From Thermoplasmata archaeon (GTDB lineage: Archaea; Thermoplasmatota; Thermoplasmata; Lutacidiplasmatales; UBA184): DNA of 38,275 bases. How positions within the stretch are numbered: position 1 is the stretch's first letter; each line of letters starts with the position of its first letter. A model generated the notes under the pieces. That model had not been told where the DNA came from. It worked only from the letters and a program-made list of their open reading frames with translations, and did not search any database. Positions 7,885 to 15,052 of the stretch are shown here, piece by piece. The stretch is taken from contig JAJYEA010000018.1 in NCBI GenBank assembly GCA_021790425.1, positions 1 through 38,275 on the forward strand. The letters are read 5' to 3'. The position numbers and the translations under genes are program-made.

Positions 7885-8832
7885 GTGTCTTACATGACAG
7901 AGCAAGGATCACGGGAGTCGCTCGGCCTCCTCGAAGGCTTTGAGCCGGCGCCGAAGCGAAAGACCGAGGAACCCCGAGCCGCCCCCCCGCCCACGCCGGC
8001 AGCCCCGGGGCCGAAGATGGTGACGCTCGTCGCGGCCGACGAGACCGTTTCGGACATCACGGCCGGTGCCATGGGGAACCTGACCGCCGTGCTCAGCTGC
8101 CGCTACGCCGAGAACCGCAAGATCACGCTCCGCACCGAGGTCCACTACCCCGAGGAGGGAGCGGTCTGGAAGGTCTGGCTCACCGTGGGATCCAAGCGCG
8201 AGGAACTCCACCGCCGGACGGATTCCCGCGAGATCACGATCTCCGCCAAGTCGCCGCTCCCGCTCACCGTGGAGGTGGAGGCGCCCGAGGGAGTGCGCTA
8301 CAAGGACCGGGCCGAGGTCATCCTGGCCACCTCGTCTCCCGACGGGGCGGACGCCGCGAGCCTCACCTTCGGGTGGGTGACGAAGCAGGCGCTCCTCGCG
8401 ATCAAGAGCTCGCGCGGCTACGAGCGCGAAGTCGCGGACACGATCCTCGCGAAGGCGGAGGAGCACCCCGGCGTCGTCTTCTCGCTCCTCGTCCCGAGCG
8501 CCATCCGCGGCTACGTCTTCGCTGAAGGGATGAGCATCGAGGGCGTCACCGAGATGCTGAAGGGCATCCGGAAGGCCCGCGGACTCGTCAAGGGGAAGAC
8601 CACCCTGAAGGAGGTCGAACCGCTCCTCGCGCCGAAGGTGACCGTCGAGGGCTTCGTGGAGGGAGCGATCGTGGAGATCGTCTCCGGACCCTTCAAGGGC
8701 GAGAAGGCCCGGGTCAAGAAGATCGACCAGGAGAAGGAGCAGATCACGGTCGAGCTCATCGAGGCGGTCGTACCCATCCCCGTCACGGTACGGGGAGATC
8801 ACGTGCGCATGGTGGAGAAGAGCGGAGGATAG
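7885..8832 (+). CDS. spt5: Transcription elongation factor Spt5 (NusG) with an extra N-terminal beta-domain
   Basis: The 315-residue protein has the Spt5 core at its C-terminal half: an NGN domain at about 167-248 (LLAIKSSRGYEREVADTILA, PSAIRGYVFAEG) and a KOW domain at about 253-312 (EGAIVEIVSGPFKGEKARV). Typical archaeal Spt5 is about 150 residues, so about 165 residues are extra: a proline-rich linker (28-44) and a predicted Ig- or CARDB-like beta-sandwich (about 45-163) with alternating strands. Spt5 with Spt4 clamps RNA polymerase on DNA and couples it to ribosomes. The start may be the GTG at 7885, directly after the secE stop, or the ATG at 7894 (MTEQGSRES). It is followed by rpl11 after 3 bp. 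Confidence 0.92.
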   Translation: MSYMTEQGSRESLGLLEGFEPAPKRKTEEPRAAPPPTPAAPGPKMVTLVAADETVSDITAGAMGNLTAVLSCRYAENRKITLRTEVHYPEEGAVWKVWLTVGSKREELHRRTDSREITISAKSPLPLTVEVEAPEGVRYKDRAEVILATSSPDGADAASLTFGWVTKQALLAIKSSRGYEREVADTILAKAEEHPGVVFSLLVPSAIRGYVFAEGMSIEGVTEMLKGIRKARGLVKGKTTLKEVEPLLAPKVTVEGFVEGAIVEIVSGPFKGEKARVKKIDQEKEQITVELIEAVVPIPVTVRGDHVRMVEKSGG

Positions 8833-8835
8833 ACA

Positions 8836-9297
8836 ATGGCAGAGCAAGTTTCGGTCATGGTAGAAGGCGGCAAGGCAAGCCCGGCCCCGCCCTTGGGTCC
8901 CGCGCTGGGTCCCCTCGGGTTGAACGTGGGTCAGGTCGTCCAGCAGATCAACGAGAAGACCAAGGGATTCGCCGGGATGAAGGTCCCGGTCATCATCAAG
9001 GTCGGTCCGAACCGGACGTTCACGCTCGAGGTGGGCCGACCCCCGACGTCCGCCCTGCTCCTCAAGGAGGCGAAGCGGGAGACGGGCAGCGGGAAGGCCA
9101 AGCACGAGATGGTCGCGAACGTGACCCTCGCCCAGGTCCGCAAGATCGCGGAGATGAAGAACGAGGACATCTTCGGCCGGAGCATGGAGGAGAAGATGAA
9201 CCAGGTCATCGGCACCTGCGTGTCCATGGGGATCACGGTCGACGGGAAGAACCCCCGCGACGTGCTGGCGGAACGCCGGCCCCCGGCCACCCCATGA
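8836..9297 (+). CDS. rpl11: Ribosomal protein L11 (uL11)
   Basis: The 153-residue protein has the L11 N-terminal signature PAPPLGPALGPLGLNVGQVV (about residues 16-35) and the C-terminal rRNA-binding domain with KMKNEDIFGRSMEEKM-like and GTCVSMGITVDGK segments. It forms the GTPase-associated stalk base of the large subunit. A Shine-Dalgarno-like GGAGG at about 8823-8828 precedes the ATG by some 8 nt. The gene is tightly joined to spt5 upstream and overlaps the next gene by four bases (ATGA). The usual archaeal followers L1, L10 and L12 are not present downstream. Confidence 0.97.
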   Translation: MAEQVSVMVEGGKASPAPPLGPALGPLGLNVGQVVQQINEKTKGFAGMKVPVIIKVGPNRTFTLEVGRPPTSALLLKEAKRETGSGKAKHEMVANVTLAQVRKIAEMKNEDIFGRSMEEKMNQVIGTCVSMGITVDGKNPRDVLAERRPPATP

Positions 9298-9593
9298 TGG
9301 GCTACCCCGGCGGCAACTCGCCGGACCTCTCCTCGGCCGAGGTCGTCGACTTCTCGGTGGAGAGCGGGGAGGCGCGCGTGCGCCTGAAGCTCAAGGACGG
9401 AACGGTCCTCGAGGTCAAGATGGAGATCACGAACATCCTCCGGGTGGGGAACGACCCGAACACCGGGCTCCCGACCTACATGATCCAGTCCGCCAACATC
9501 GTCCGGCTGGTCAGCTGCCCGAAGGAGCTCCGCAAGGCCCCCGTCACGCGGGGCGCGGGTCCGGGCGCGAAACCCCTGCCCGGGTTCAGCTAG
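9294..9593 (+). CDS. Unrecognised 99-aa protein, last gene of the ftsZ-secE-spt5-rpl11 operon
   Basis: It starts in an ATGA overlap with the rpl11 stop and must be translationally coupled to it. Residues 14-70 look like a small beta-barrel (AEVVDFSVESGEARVRLKL, DGTVLEVKMEITNILRVG), then a loop (NDPNTGLPTYMIQSANIVRL) and a disordered glycine-rich tail. There is no signal peptide, membrane helix or cysteine cluster. The family is not recognised. Position after rpl11 suggests a translation or transcription partner, but nothing in the sequence shows a function. Confidence 0.8.
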   Translation: MMGYPGGNSPDLSSAEVVDFSVESGEARVRLKLKDGTVLEVKMEITNILRVGNDPNTGLPTYMIQSANIVRLVSCPKELRKAPVTRGAGPGAKPLPGFS

Positions 9594-9900
9594 TCCTGCG
9601 GCATCCCGGGGGTTCCCGGGCTCCGGGTCGGGCGTCCAAGGATCTCGGACGCCGGACCGCGTACTGCACGGGCTCTTCCTTCCGGCCAGCTGCCGAGGGA
9701 CACCGGGAGCCACGCTGGCCGGACCGGAAACGCTCTTCGTTGAGCGGGACCGGTTCCGCTCCGCGGCCCTCTCTGCGCCGGTCGTGGTCCAGGGAGCCGC
9801 CCGGCTACGGCCGAAACAGGGTAGTTCCGGTCACCCCGGGGCGTCCACGGTCATTCACGGACCCGCCAGTCTCTTATGGGGGCACCCGGTGCGAACGGGC
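9594..9900. other. 307-bp intergenic region with strong stem-loops, possible non-coding RNA
   Basis: No convincing coding frame is seen. On the plus strand there are three strong hairpins. First, GGCGTCC (9631-9637) pairs with GGACGCC (9647-9653). Second, a perfect 10-bp stem joins 9681-9690 to 9714-9723 around a 23-nt loop. Third, a two-tier stem has ACCGG (9723-9727) with CCGGT (9750-9754) and CGCTC (9731-9735) with GAGCG (9742-9746), separated by a 3x3 purine internal loop. The second and third share 9723 and so compete at the edge. No known RNA family (SRP RNA, RNase P RNA, tRNA) was recognised. The first hairpin could end the rpl11 operon transcript. Confidence 0.45.
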
Positions 9901-10305
9901 ATGCCTGAGTCGATACTCACCTGCGAGCTGTGTGGGTACCGCTTCAACTACCTGTGGACGCCGGGGGGGTCCCTTCACGCCGTCCGGCGTGGGACGGTGC
10001 GCACCTTCCGGTGCCCTCAATGCGAACGGCGCGTTCGTTTCGACCTCCAGACGAGGGGGCACAACCCCACGCTGAGGTCGTTCGACGACACCGTCTATGC
10101 CCGCTTCCTGTTGGTGCTCTTGGGGCCCGTGATCGCGGCCAGCATCTTCAAAGTGGTGATGACGGCCCTCTTTCCGGGATGGAGCCCGCTCGTGACGACG
10201 GTTCCCGTCCTTGTCGGCTTGACGTTCATGGTTGTCTACGCGATCTTCATGATCCGACGGGGAAGAATCCCTGAGGCGCCACCCGACGCGATCCGAACCC
10301 CGTGA
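9901..10305 (+). CDS. Small zinc-ribbon membrane protein, unknown function
   Basis: The 134-residue protein begins MPESILTCELCGYRFNY and carries a four-cysteine zinc ribbon, CELC near residue 8 and CPQC near residue 38. Two membrane helices follow (FLLVLLGPVIAASIFKVVMT and LVTTVPVLVGLTFMVVYAIF) and a short basic tail. The frame is open further upstream, but a CTCTTATGGG patch at 9871-9880 lies about 25 bp before the ATG at 9901, which argues for a leaderless transcript from this start. The zinc ribbon should face the cytoplasm. No family is recognised. Confidence 0.65.
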   Translation: MPESILTCELCGYRFNYLWTPGGSLHAVRRGTVRTFRCPQCERRVRFDLQTRGHNPTLRSFDDTVYARFLLVLLGPVIAASIFKVVMTALFPGWSPLVTTVPVLVGLTFMVVYAIFMIRRGRIPEAPPDAIRTP

Positions 10306-10650
10306 CTGGAGCCCTCCGCGAGGGGCTGACCGTGATGCCGGGTCCCCCAACGGCTCCGGCGGGACTCCGGCTCAGGGCCACGAGCCGTTTCCACATGGGA
10401 GGGACCAAGGAACTCTCATCCGAGCCCGAGAAGCAGGACCATCCGCAGAGAACGATGAGCCTTCTTGCGGGTCGTTGGGGATCCCTGGTGCGTGCGGGCG
10501 ATCCCCGCGCTCGCTGACGTTCACTTCCGAGAGCGGGGGGGGTCGATCAGGACCAACCGGCCCCAGAGAAAGGACTATCAGTCCGTGAGCAACTTCATTG
10601 ATAGACACTCGACGAATGTGAGCGACGACTGGGATGTATTCCACCGTGGC
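10306..10650. other. 345-bp intergenic region of lower GC
   Basis: Directly after the stop at 10305 an imperfect hairpin (AGCCCTC / GAGGGGCT, about 10311-10328) could be a transcript end. Further on, CTATCA (10575-10580) and TGATAG (10599-10604) form an inverted repeat with 18 bp between arms, and GGACT/AGTCC (10572-10576, 10580-10584) a small stem. These could be an operator for the next gene. The region is open in the frame of the next gene, so part may be coding if an upstream start is used. Confidence 0.3.
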
Positions 10651-11205
10651 ATGGAAAAGACACCGGGCCACGGGCCCGACCACCGCTCGATCGTTCGTGA
10701 GCCCCCGATCCGAACCAAGCTGACGAGGATGGCCGCCGTATTCCTGGTGGTATTGGGGACCGTCGTGGCGGTGACCGGCGCGGGATTCTCGGTGGCCTCT
10801 TTTGGAATGTGCACGGGTTCGGGCTGGTGCCAAGCAACCTCCCCCCTCTCCCCTACCGACGTGGGTCCCGTGTACGTAGACATCTCCTGGGGATGGGACC
10901 CCGCGAACCCTATCGCACCGATCACGGTGAATCTGACGGTTTGTACCGGTAACCAAGTTCCTCAAGGATGCGATTCGCCCATCACGTACGTTGGCCACGC
11001 GAATGGCAGCTTCTACACCTGGGTCCCTGCGGACGCGTACGTGATCCTGACCGACAACGGTGCGACCGTTACGGCCAGCGGGGTCCAACCAGGGGACGGA
11101 GTGCCGTTCTTCGGGGTGGGGGCCGTCCTGATCGCGACCGGTCTCTACCTCAGGAAGCGGAGGTCCACGCCGACCCTCGAAGAACTGGTCGGCGACTTGA
11201 CCTGA
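10651..11205 (+). CDS. Unrecognised membrane protein with extracytoplasmic domain
   Basis: From the ATG at 10651 the protein has 184 residues: a charged head (MEKTPGHGPDHRSIV), a membrane helix (MAAVFLVVLGTVVAVTGAGF), an external domain of about 95 residues with paired cysteines (FGMCTGSGWCQ; VCTGNQVPQGCDS) and two sequons (NLT, NGS), then a second helix (GVPFFGVGAVLIATGLYL) and a basic tail. The frame is open back to 10465, so the start is uncertain; other candidates are upstream GTG codons near 10585 and 10618. Base composition is less GC-rich than neighbouring genes. No family is recognised. Confidence 0.6.
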   Translation: MEKTPGHGPDHRSIVREPPIRTKLTRMAAVFLVVLGTVVAVTGAGFSVASFGMCTGSGWCQATSPLSPTDVGPVYVDISWGWDPANPIAPITVNLTVCTGNQVPQGCDSPITYVGHANGSFYTWVPADAYVILTDNGATVTASGVQPGDGVPFFGVGAVLIATGLYLRKRRSTPTLEELVGDLT

Positions 11206-11487
11206 CGGGCCGGGTGGGGAACTACCTCGGTTCGTTCGAACCCCATCCCCTCCTTCCGCCGATGAAGCGGTCGCCTACCCTTCCCTTGCATTGGTCGACC
11301 AGGCAGACGGGTCGCCTACCGATCCGCCGACACCGCGACCAGACGAGTCCTACCCCGCGCCCTGCCCTTCCTCAACTTGCCCGCGATACCACACCGTGAG
11401 ATCGGTCCGAGGAATACCGGAACACGCCGCGGGTCCGGCGAGACCCCCGGCACGCGGCGGGCGGGTCCGTGCCCCAGGGGTCGTGGC

Positions 11488-12390
11488 TCAAGCCACGGGC
11501 GGCGTCACGAGCAGGAGCCGGCGCATCATCTCGGAACGGACCTCCTCGTCCATCCCTCCGACGGCGGTCGCCCGGGCCACCACGTCGTAGGTCTTCGCGT
11601 CGACCCCGGCGAGGGTGATGCGGACGCTGGCCTTCTGGACGTGGTCGGCCTCCCCGACCGCGGCCACGGCCCGGTCCCGGTACTCCTCGAACGCCACCGT
11701 CCGCGGCACCGGGACCCGGACACGGAGCTCCCGCGACGCCGCCCGGCTGTGGTTGCGGATGAGGGAGGAGACGATGATCCCGTTGGCGACCACGAACGGG
11801 GTCCCGTCATCCGACTCGAAGTGGGTGTACATGAGGTTGATCTCCGTCACCCGTCCCGTGTACGCCTGGGGCATCATCTCGTGGGCGTAGCTCGGCCAGA
11901 CCACGCCGTACTGGCTCGCCACGAGCGAGATGCGGTCCCCCACGACGAAGGGACGTGCGAAGAGGATGGCGAGGGCCCCGAGGAGGTTCCCGAGGACCGT
12001 CTGCGCGGCGAGGCCGAGGACGATCCCGAAGAATCCGGCCTCCAGCAGGACCCCCGTGATGTCGACGCCCAGGTAGGCGAAGACCACGATGAGGAGGGCG
12101 ACGTAGGCGAGGACGTTGAAGGCGAGGCGGAGCGACGAGCCCACCCCGGGGCTCGCCCGGGGGAGCAGGTAGTTCTTGATGAGGCGGCCGAAGGCGTTGA
12201 TCGTGAGGATGGCCCCGATCACGATCACCACGAGATAGACGAACCGGAGGGACCAGATCGTGCCGGCGCTCACGCGCGGGGAAACGACGTAGTAGACGAC
12301 GAAGAGCCCGATCCCGAGGACCAAGAAGACCGCGACGAAGTCGTAGATGAGGTTGGACCGCTGCGGTGGGGGACGGGGGGCCTCGCTCAC
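11488..12390 (-). CDS. mscS: MscS-family small-conductance mechanosensitive channel
   Basis: The protein of about 300 residues has several N-terminal membrane helices (DFVAVFLVLGIGLFVVYYVV; FVYLVVIVIGAILTI; VLAYVALLIVVFAYLGVD) and the MscS pore helix and following beta-domain: GFFGIVLGLAAQTVLGNLLG, then LFARPFVVGDRISL and GRVTEINLMYTHF with the VVANGIIVSS segment. The channel opens under membrane tension to release solutes in osmotic downshock. The open frame begins with TTG at 12399; the GTG at 12390 (VSEAPRPPPQRSN) lies about 24-27 bp downstream of a CTTTACC box at 12411-12417 and is preferred. The gene follows the prepilin peptidase on the same strand, separated by a strong hairpin. Confidence 0.92.
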   Translation of the reverse strand: MSEAPRPPPQRSNLIYDFVAVFLVLGIGLFVVYYVVSPRVSAGTIWSLRFVYLVVIVIGAILTINAFGRLIKNYLLPRASPGVGSSLRLAFNVLAYVALLIVVFAYLGVDITGVLLEAGFFGIVLGLAAQTVLGNLLGALAILFARPFVVGDRISLVASQYGVVWPSYAHEMMPQAYTGRVTEINLMYTHFESDDGTPFVVANGIIVSSLIRNHSRAASRELRVRVPVPRTVAFEEYRDRAVAAVGEADHVQKASVRITLAGVDAKTYDVVARATAVGGMDEEVRSEMMRRLLLVTPPVA

Positions 12391-12441
12391 GACGGGCAAA
12401 GAGCGCCGGGGGTAAAGTCCTTTGGGAGTCCCCGATCGACC

Positions 12442-12463
12442 CCGCCCGGCGTGCGCCGGGCGG
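12442..12463 (-). terminator. Perfect 9-bp hairpin abutting the prepilin peptidase stop codon
   Basis: CCGCCCGGC (12442-12450) and GCCGGGCGG (12455-12463) form a perfect stem around a 4-nt loop, immediately next to the stop codon at 12464-12466. No T-run follows, so it may mark RNA processing, mRNA end protection or pausing rather than classical termination. It separates the peptidase from mscS, which has its own TATA-like box. Confidence 0.5.
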
Positions 12464-13360
12464 CTAGAGGAGCCAGAACAGGATGTTCCCGAAGAGCAGC
12501 CCGATGAGCGCTCCGACGGCCAGGGCGAGGACCATGGGGAGTTGGGGGGTGACCCAGACGGTCGTGATCCCCCGCTCCGTCAGGGTCTTCATCTGCTCGG
12601 TCCGGAGCGCCTCGTCCTCGGCAGAGGTGTCGACCTCCTCGTTGGCCTCGAGACGGGGCCGGCGGAGCCAGACGTAGCGCCGGGGAAGTTCGGAGACGGG
12701 GATCTCGTAGAGCGTGAACGCCTCCGGGAGCTTCCAGTAGCCGTGGCGCACGTTGTAGAGCAGGATCCCGATGGGGACGGCGAGGGTCAGGAGCGCCCCA
12801 TCGACGAGCATCGTGAAGGCCAGGGGGACGTAGGGGAGGAGGGTCATCGAGATCGGCGCTGGGTACGGGACCAGCAGGGGGACCGGCCAGAGGGGGACGA
12901 CCACCGCGGTGATGATCATCGCCTTGGCATCGGCGCCGCCGTAGAGGAGCTTCGTCTCGAAGAGGACCCGGGCGATGACGACCGAGACCACGATCGCCAG
13001 GAAGGCCGCCGGGGTATCGGACGGGTGGACGATGAGCGCGAAGATCGCCACGACGATCACCGCGAGGTAGATCGCGATCTCGACCACGCCGACGAGGGAT
13101 TCGCGGTCGGCGAAGGCGCGGTCCCAGGGGAGGACATGCTCCAGCGCGAAGAGGGCGCCCAGGATGTCCAGCCCGATCGCGAGGGCGGAGCTGCCCAGGG
13201 CCCCGAGGACGAGCGTCCCGGTGCCGACCGCGCCCATGACGACCCAGATCCAGTCGGGGACCTCGCGGTCCTTCCAGTCGTCATACCCGGCCACGGCAAG
13301 GAAGAAGAGCAGGACCGCCGGGGCGAGATAGGTGAGGAATGCGAACGACACCCGTGGCAC
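12464..13360 (-). CDS. Archaeal prepilin peptidase, A24 family (FlaK/PibD-like)
   Basis: The 298-residue polytopic membrane protein carries both aspartate motifs of type IV prepilin/preflagellin peptidases: YDDWKDREVPDW near residues 26-37 (D28 probably catalytic) and GGADAK at 141-146 (D144, the GxGD-type motif). About eight hydrophobic helices are visible, with a cytoplasmic insert rich in acidic residues (about 225-265) before the last helix. It would cleave class III signal peptides of pilins or archaellins; a pilin-like candidate substrate is at 19982-21535. The start is a GTG at 13360, 33 bp from a TTTTTA box shared with the divergent rps6e. Confidence 0.85.
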   Translation of the reverse strand: MPRVSFAFLTYLAPAVLLFFLAVAGYDDWKDREVPDWIWVVMGAVGTGTLVLGALGSSALAIGLDILGALFALEHVLPWDRAFADRESLVGVVEIAIYLAVIVVAIFALIVHPSDTPAAFLAIVVSVVIARVLFETKLLYGGADAKAMIITAVVVPLWPVPLLVPYPAPISMTLLPYVPLAFTMLVDGALLTLAVPIGILLYNVRHGYWKLPEAFTLYEIPVSELPRRYVWLRRPRLEANEEVDTSAEDEALRTEQMKTLTERGITTVWVTPQLPMVLALAVGALIGLLFGNILFWLL

Positions 13361-13390
13361 CTCTGGCGGACGGGGCCAACACCATCAAGC

Positions 13391-13396
13391 TTTTTA
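13391..13396. promoter_or_regulatory. AT-rich core box shared by divergent prepilin peptidase and rps6e
   Basis: TTTTTA at 13391-13396 is the AT-rich centre of the 66-bp gap. Its midpoint is 33.5 bp from both start codons (13360 minus, 13427 plus), a symmetric arrangement consistent with one TATA element serving both directions. Confidence 0.5.
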
Positions 13397-13426
13397 GCTC
13401 AACTTAGGCTGGGGGGGCGAAGTGCA

Positions 13427-13822
13427 ATGGCAGAACTCAAGCTCGTGATCTCGGACGGTGCCAAGTCGTACGCCCTGACCACCCAGGAGGCGCAGGCCGC
13501 CGGTTTCCTCGGGAAGCGCATCGGAGAGGTGGTCGGCGGCGAGATCATCGGGCTCTCGGGATACACCCTCAAGATCTCCGGTGGGACGGACAAGAACGGC
13601 TTCGCCATGCGGGTCGACCTCACCGGGGCGCGACAGCAACGGATCCTGACGGGGGAGTCCCAGGGGTTCCACCCCGCGCGCCACGGCACGCGGGACCGCC
13701 GGACCTTCCGCGGCAACACCATCAGTGAGGACACGGCCCAGGTCAGCCTCGTGGTCCAGACCCAGGGGACGACCCCCCTTGCCGAGCTCCTCGCGAAGAA
13801 GGAAGAAGCCCCGAAGCAATGA
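13427..13822 (+). CDS. rps6e: Ribosomal protein S6e
   Basis: The 131-residue protein begins MAELKLVISDGAKSYALTTQ and contains the S6e core: FLGKRIGEVVGGE, GYTLKISGGTDKNGFAMR (near residues 44-63), and RKTFRGNTIS-like sequence RRTFRGNTIS. It lacks the long phosphorylated eukaryotic tail, as in other archaea. It belongs to the small subunit head. The open frame extends far upstream, but the ATG at 13427 gives the conserved family start. It overlaps the aIF2-gamma start by four bases (ATGA), the gene pairing common in archaea. Confidence 0.96.
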   Translation: MAELKLVISDGAKSYALTTQEAQAAGFLGKRIGEVVGGEIIGLSGYTLKISGGTDKNGFAMRVDLTGARQQRILTGESQGFHPARHGTRDRRTFRGNTISEDTAQVSLVVQTQGTTPLAELLAKKEEAPKQ

Positions 13823-15045
13823 GAACGCCGAAACAGCCCGAGGTCAACATCGGCCTGGTAGGCCATGTGGACCACGGGAAGACCACCCTCACCCAGGCGC
13901 TCACGGGGGAGTGGACGGACAAGCACTCGGAGGAGGTGAAGCGGGGGATCTCCATCAAGCTCGGCTACGCCGACGCCGTCTTCTACCAATGCCCCGTGTG
14001 CCCCTCCCCGCAGTGCTACACCACCGAGCCGAAGTGCCCCCACTGCGGCGCCGAGACGAAGTATCTGCGGTCGGTCTCGCTCGTGGACGCCCCGGGCCAC
14101 GAAACGCTGATGGCGACCATGCTCTCCGGAGCCGCCATCATGAACGGGGCCATCCTCCTGGTGGCCGCCAACGAGAAGTGCCCGCAACCCCAGACCCGGG
14201 AGCACCTCATCGCGCTCGAGATCATCGGCGTCAAGAACGTCGTCGTGGTCCAGAACAAGGTGGACCTCCAGGACAAGGAGCGTTCGCTCACCAACCACCG
14301 CGAGATCCGGGACTTCCTCAAGAACTCCGGGATCCCGGACGTGCCGGTCATCCCCCTGTCGGCGAACCACCGGGTCAACGTCGATGCCCTCATCGAGGCC
14401 CTGGAACGCTTCGTCCCCACTCCCCCCCACGAGGACGGCAAGGCCCCGTTCATGTACGTGGCCCGGTCGTTCGACATCAACCGGCCCGGGACCTCTCCCG
14501 CGAAGCTCCAAGGCGGAGTCCTCGGAGGGTCGCTCCTCCAGGGCCGCTTCAAGGTCGGTGACGAGATCGAGATCCGTCCGGGCCCCTCGGTGGCCGGGAA
14601 CGGAGAGCCGGGAGGGATCACGACGAAGATCACGTCGCTCATGTCGGGCGGCGCGACCCTGGACGAGCTTCACCCCGGGGGCCTTGCGGCCATCGGGACG
14701 GGGCTGGACCCTGCGGTCACCAAGTCCGACGCGCTCACCGGCCGCCTCATCGGCAAACCGGGCCAGCTCCCGCCCCTGTCGACCAAGCTGGTCCTCCGGC
14801 CCACGCTCCTCGAGCGCGTGGTCGGGAGCCAGAAGGACATCCGGGTGGAGAAGATCCACACCGGCGAGGTGCTGACCCTCACCGTGGGAACCATGATCGT
14901 GGCGGGCAAGGTCACCAGCGCCCGCCCGGACGAGGTCGAGCTCCGGCTCGCCCACGCCGCCCCGGTCCTCCCGGGCTCGCGGGTGGCCATCTCCCGTCGG
15001 ATCAACGCCTGGCGCCTGATCGGCTACGGGATCGAGGAAGGGTAG
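13819..15045 (+). CDS. eif2g: Translation initiation factor aIF2 subunit gamma
   Basis: The 408-residue GTPase has G1 GHVDHGKTTLT (15-25), G3 DAPGHE (90-95), G4 NKVD (near 145) and the zinc knuckle typical of eIF2-gamma between switch regions: CPVC (58-61) and CPHC (73-76). Domain 2 starts near residue 205 (MYVARSFDINRPGTSP) with GGVLGGSLLQGRFKVGDEIE, and domain 3 ends IGYGIEEG. With alpha and beta subunits it carries initiator Met-tRNA to the small ribosomal subunit. The ATG overlaps the rps6e stop, so the two are translationally coupled. Confidence 0.97.
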   Translation: MRTPKQPEVNIGLVGHVDHGKTTLTQALTGEWTDKHSEEVKRGISIKLGYADAVFYQCPVCPSPQCYTTEPKCPHCGAETKYLRSVSLVDAPGHETLMATMLSGAAIMNGAILLVAANEKCPQPQTREHLIALEIIGVKNVVVVQNKVDLQDKERSLTNHREIRDFLKNSGIPDVPVIPLSANHRVNVDALIEALERFVPTPPHEDGKAPFMYVARSFDINRPGTSPAKLQGGVLGGSLLQGRFKVGDEIEIRPGPSVAGNGEPGGITTKITSLMSGGATLDELHPGGLAAIGTGLDPAVTKSDALTGRLIGKPGQLPPLSTKLVLRPTLLERVVGSQKDIRVEKIHTGEVLTLTVGTMIVAGKVTSARPDEVELRLAHAAPVLPGSRVAISRRINAWRLIGYGIEEG

Positions 15046-15052
15046 CGGCCCG

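Noticed and set aside
9670-9690. Minus-strand CCGGAAGGAAG resembling the SRP RNA helix 8 tetraloop
   Set aside because: The following AGCA of the asymmetric loop is replaced by AGAG and the 5' strand does not pair as in SRP RNA; the match is short and GC-rich.
11220-11260. TTCGAA-containing stem resembling a tRNA T-arm
   Set aside because: GGTTC-GTTC-GAACC has only a 4-nt loop, and no acceptor, D or anticodon stems could be placed on either strand.
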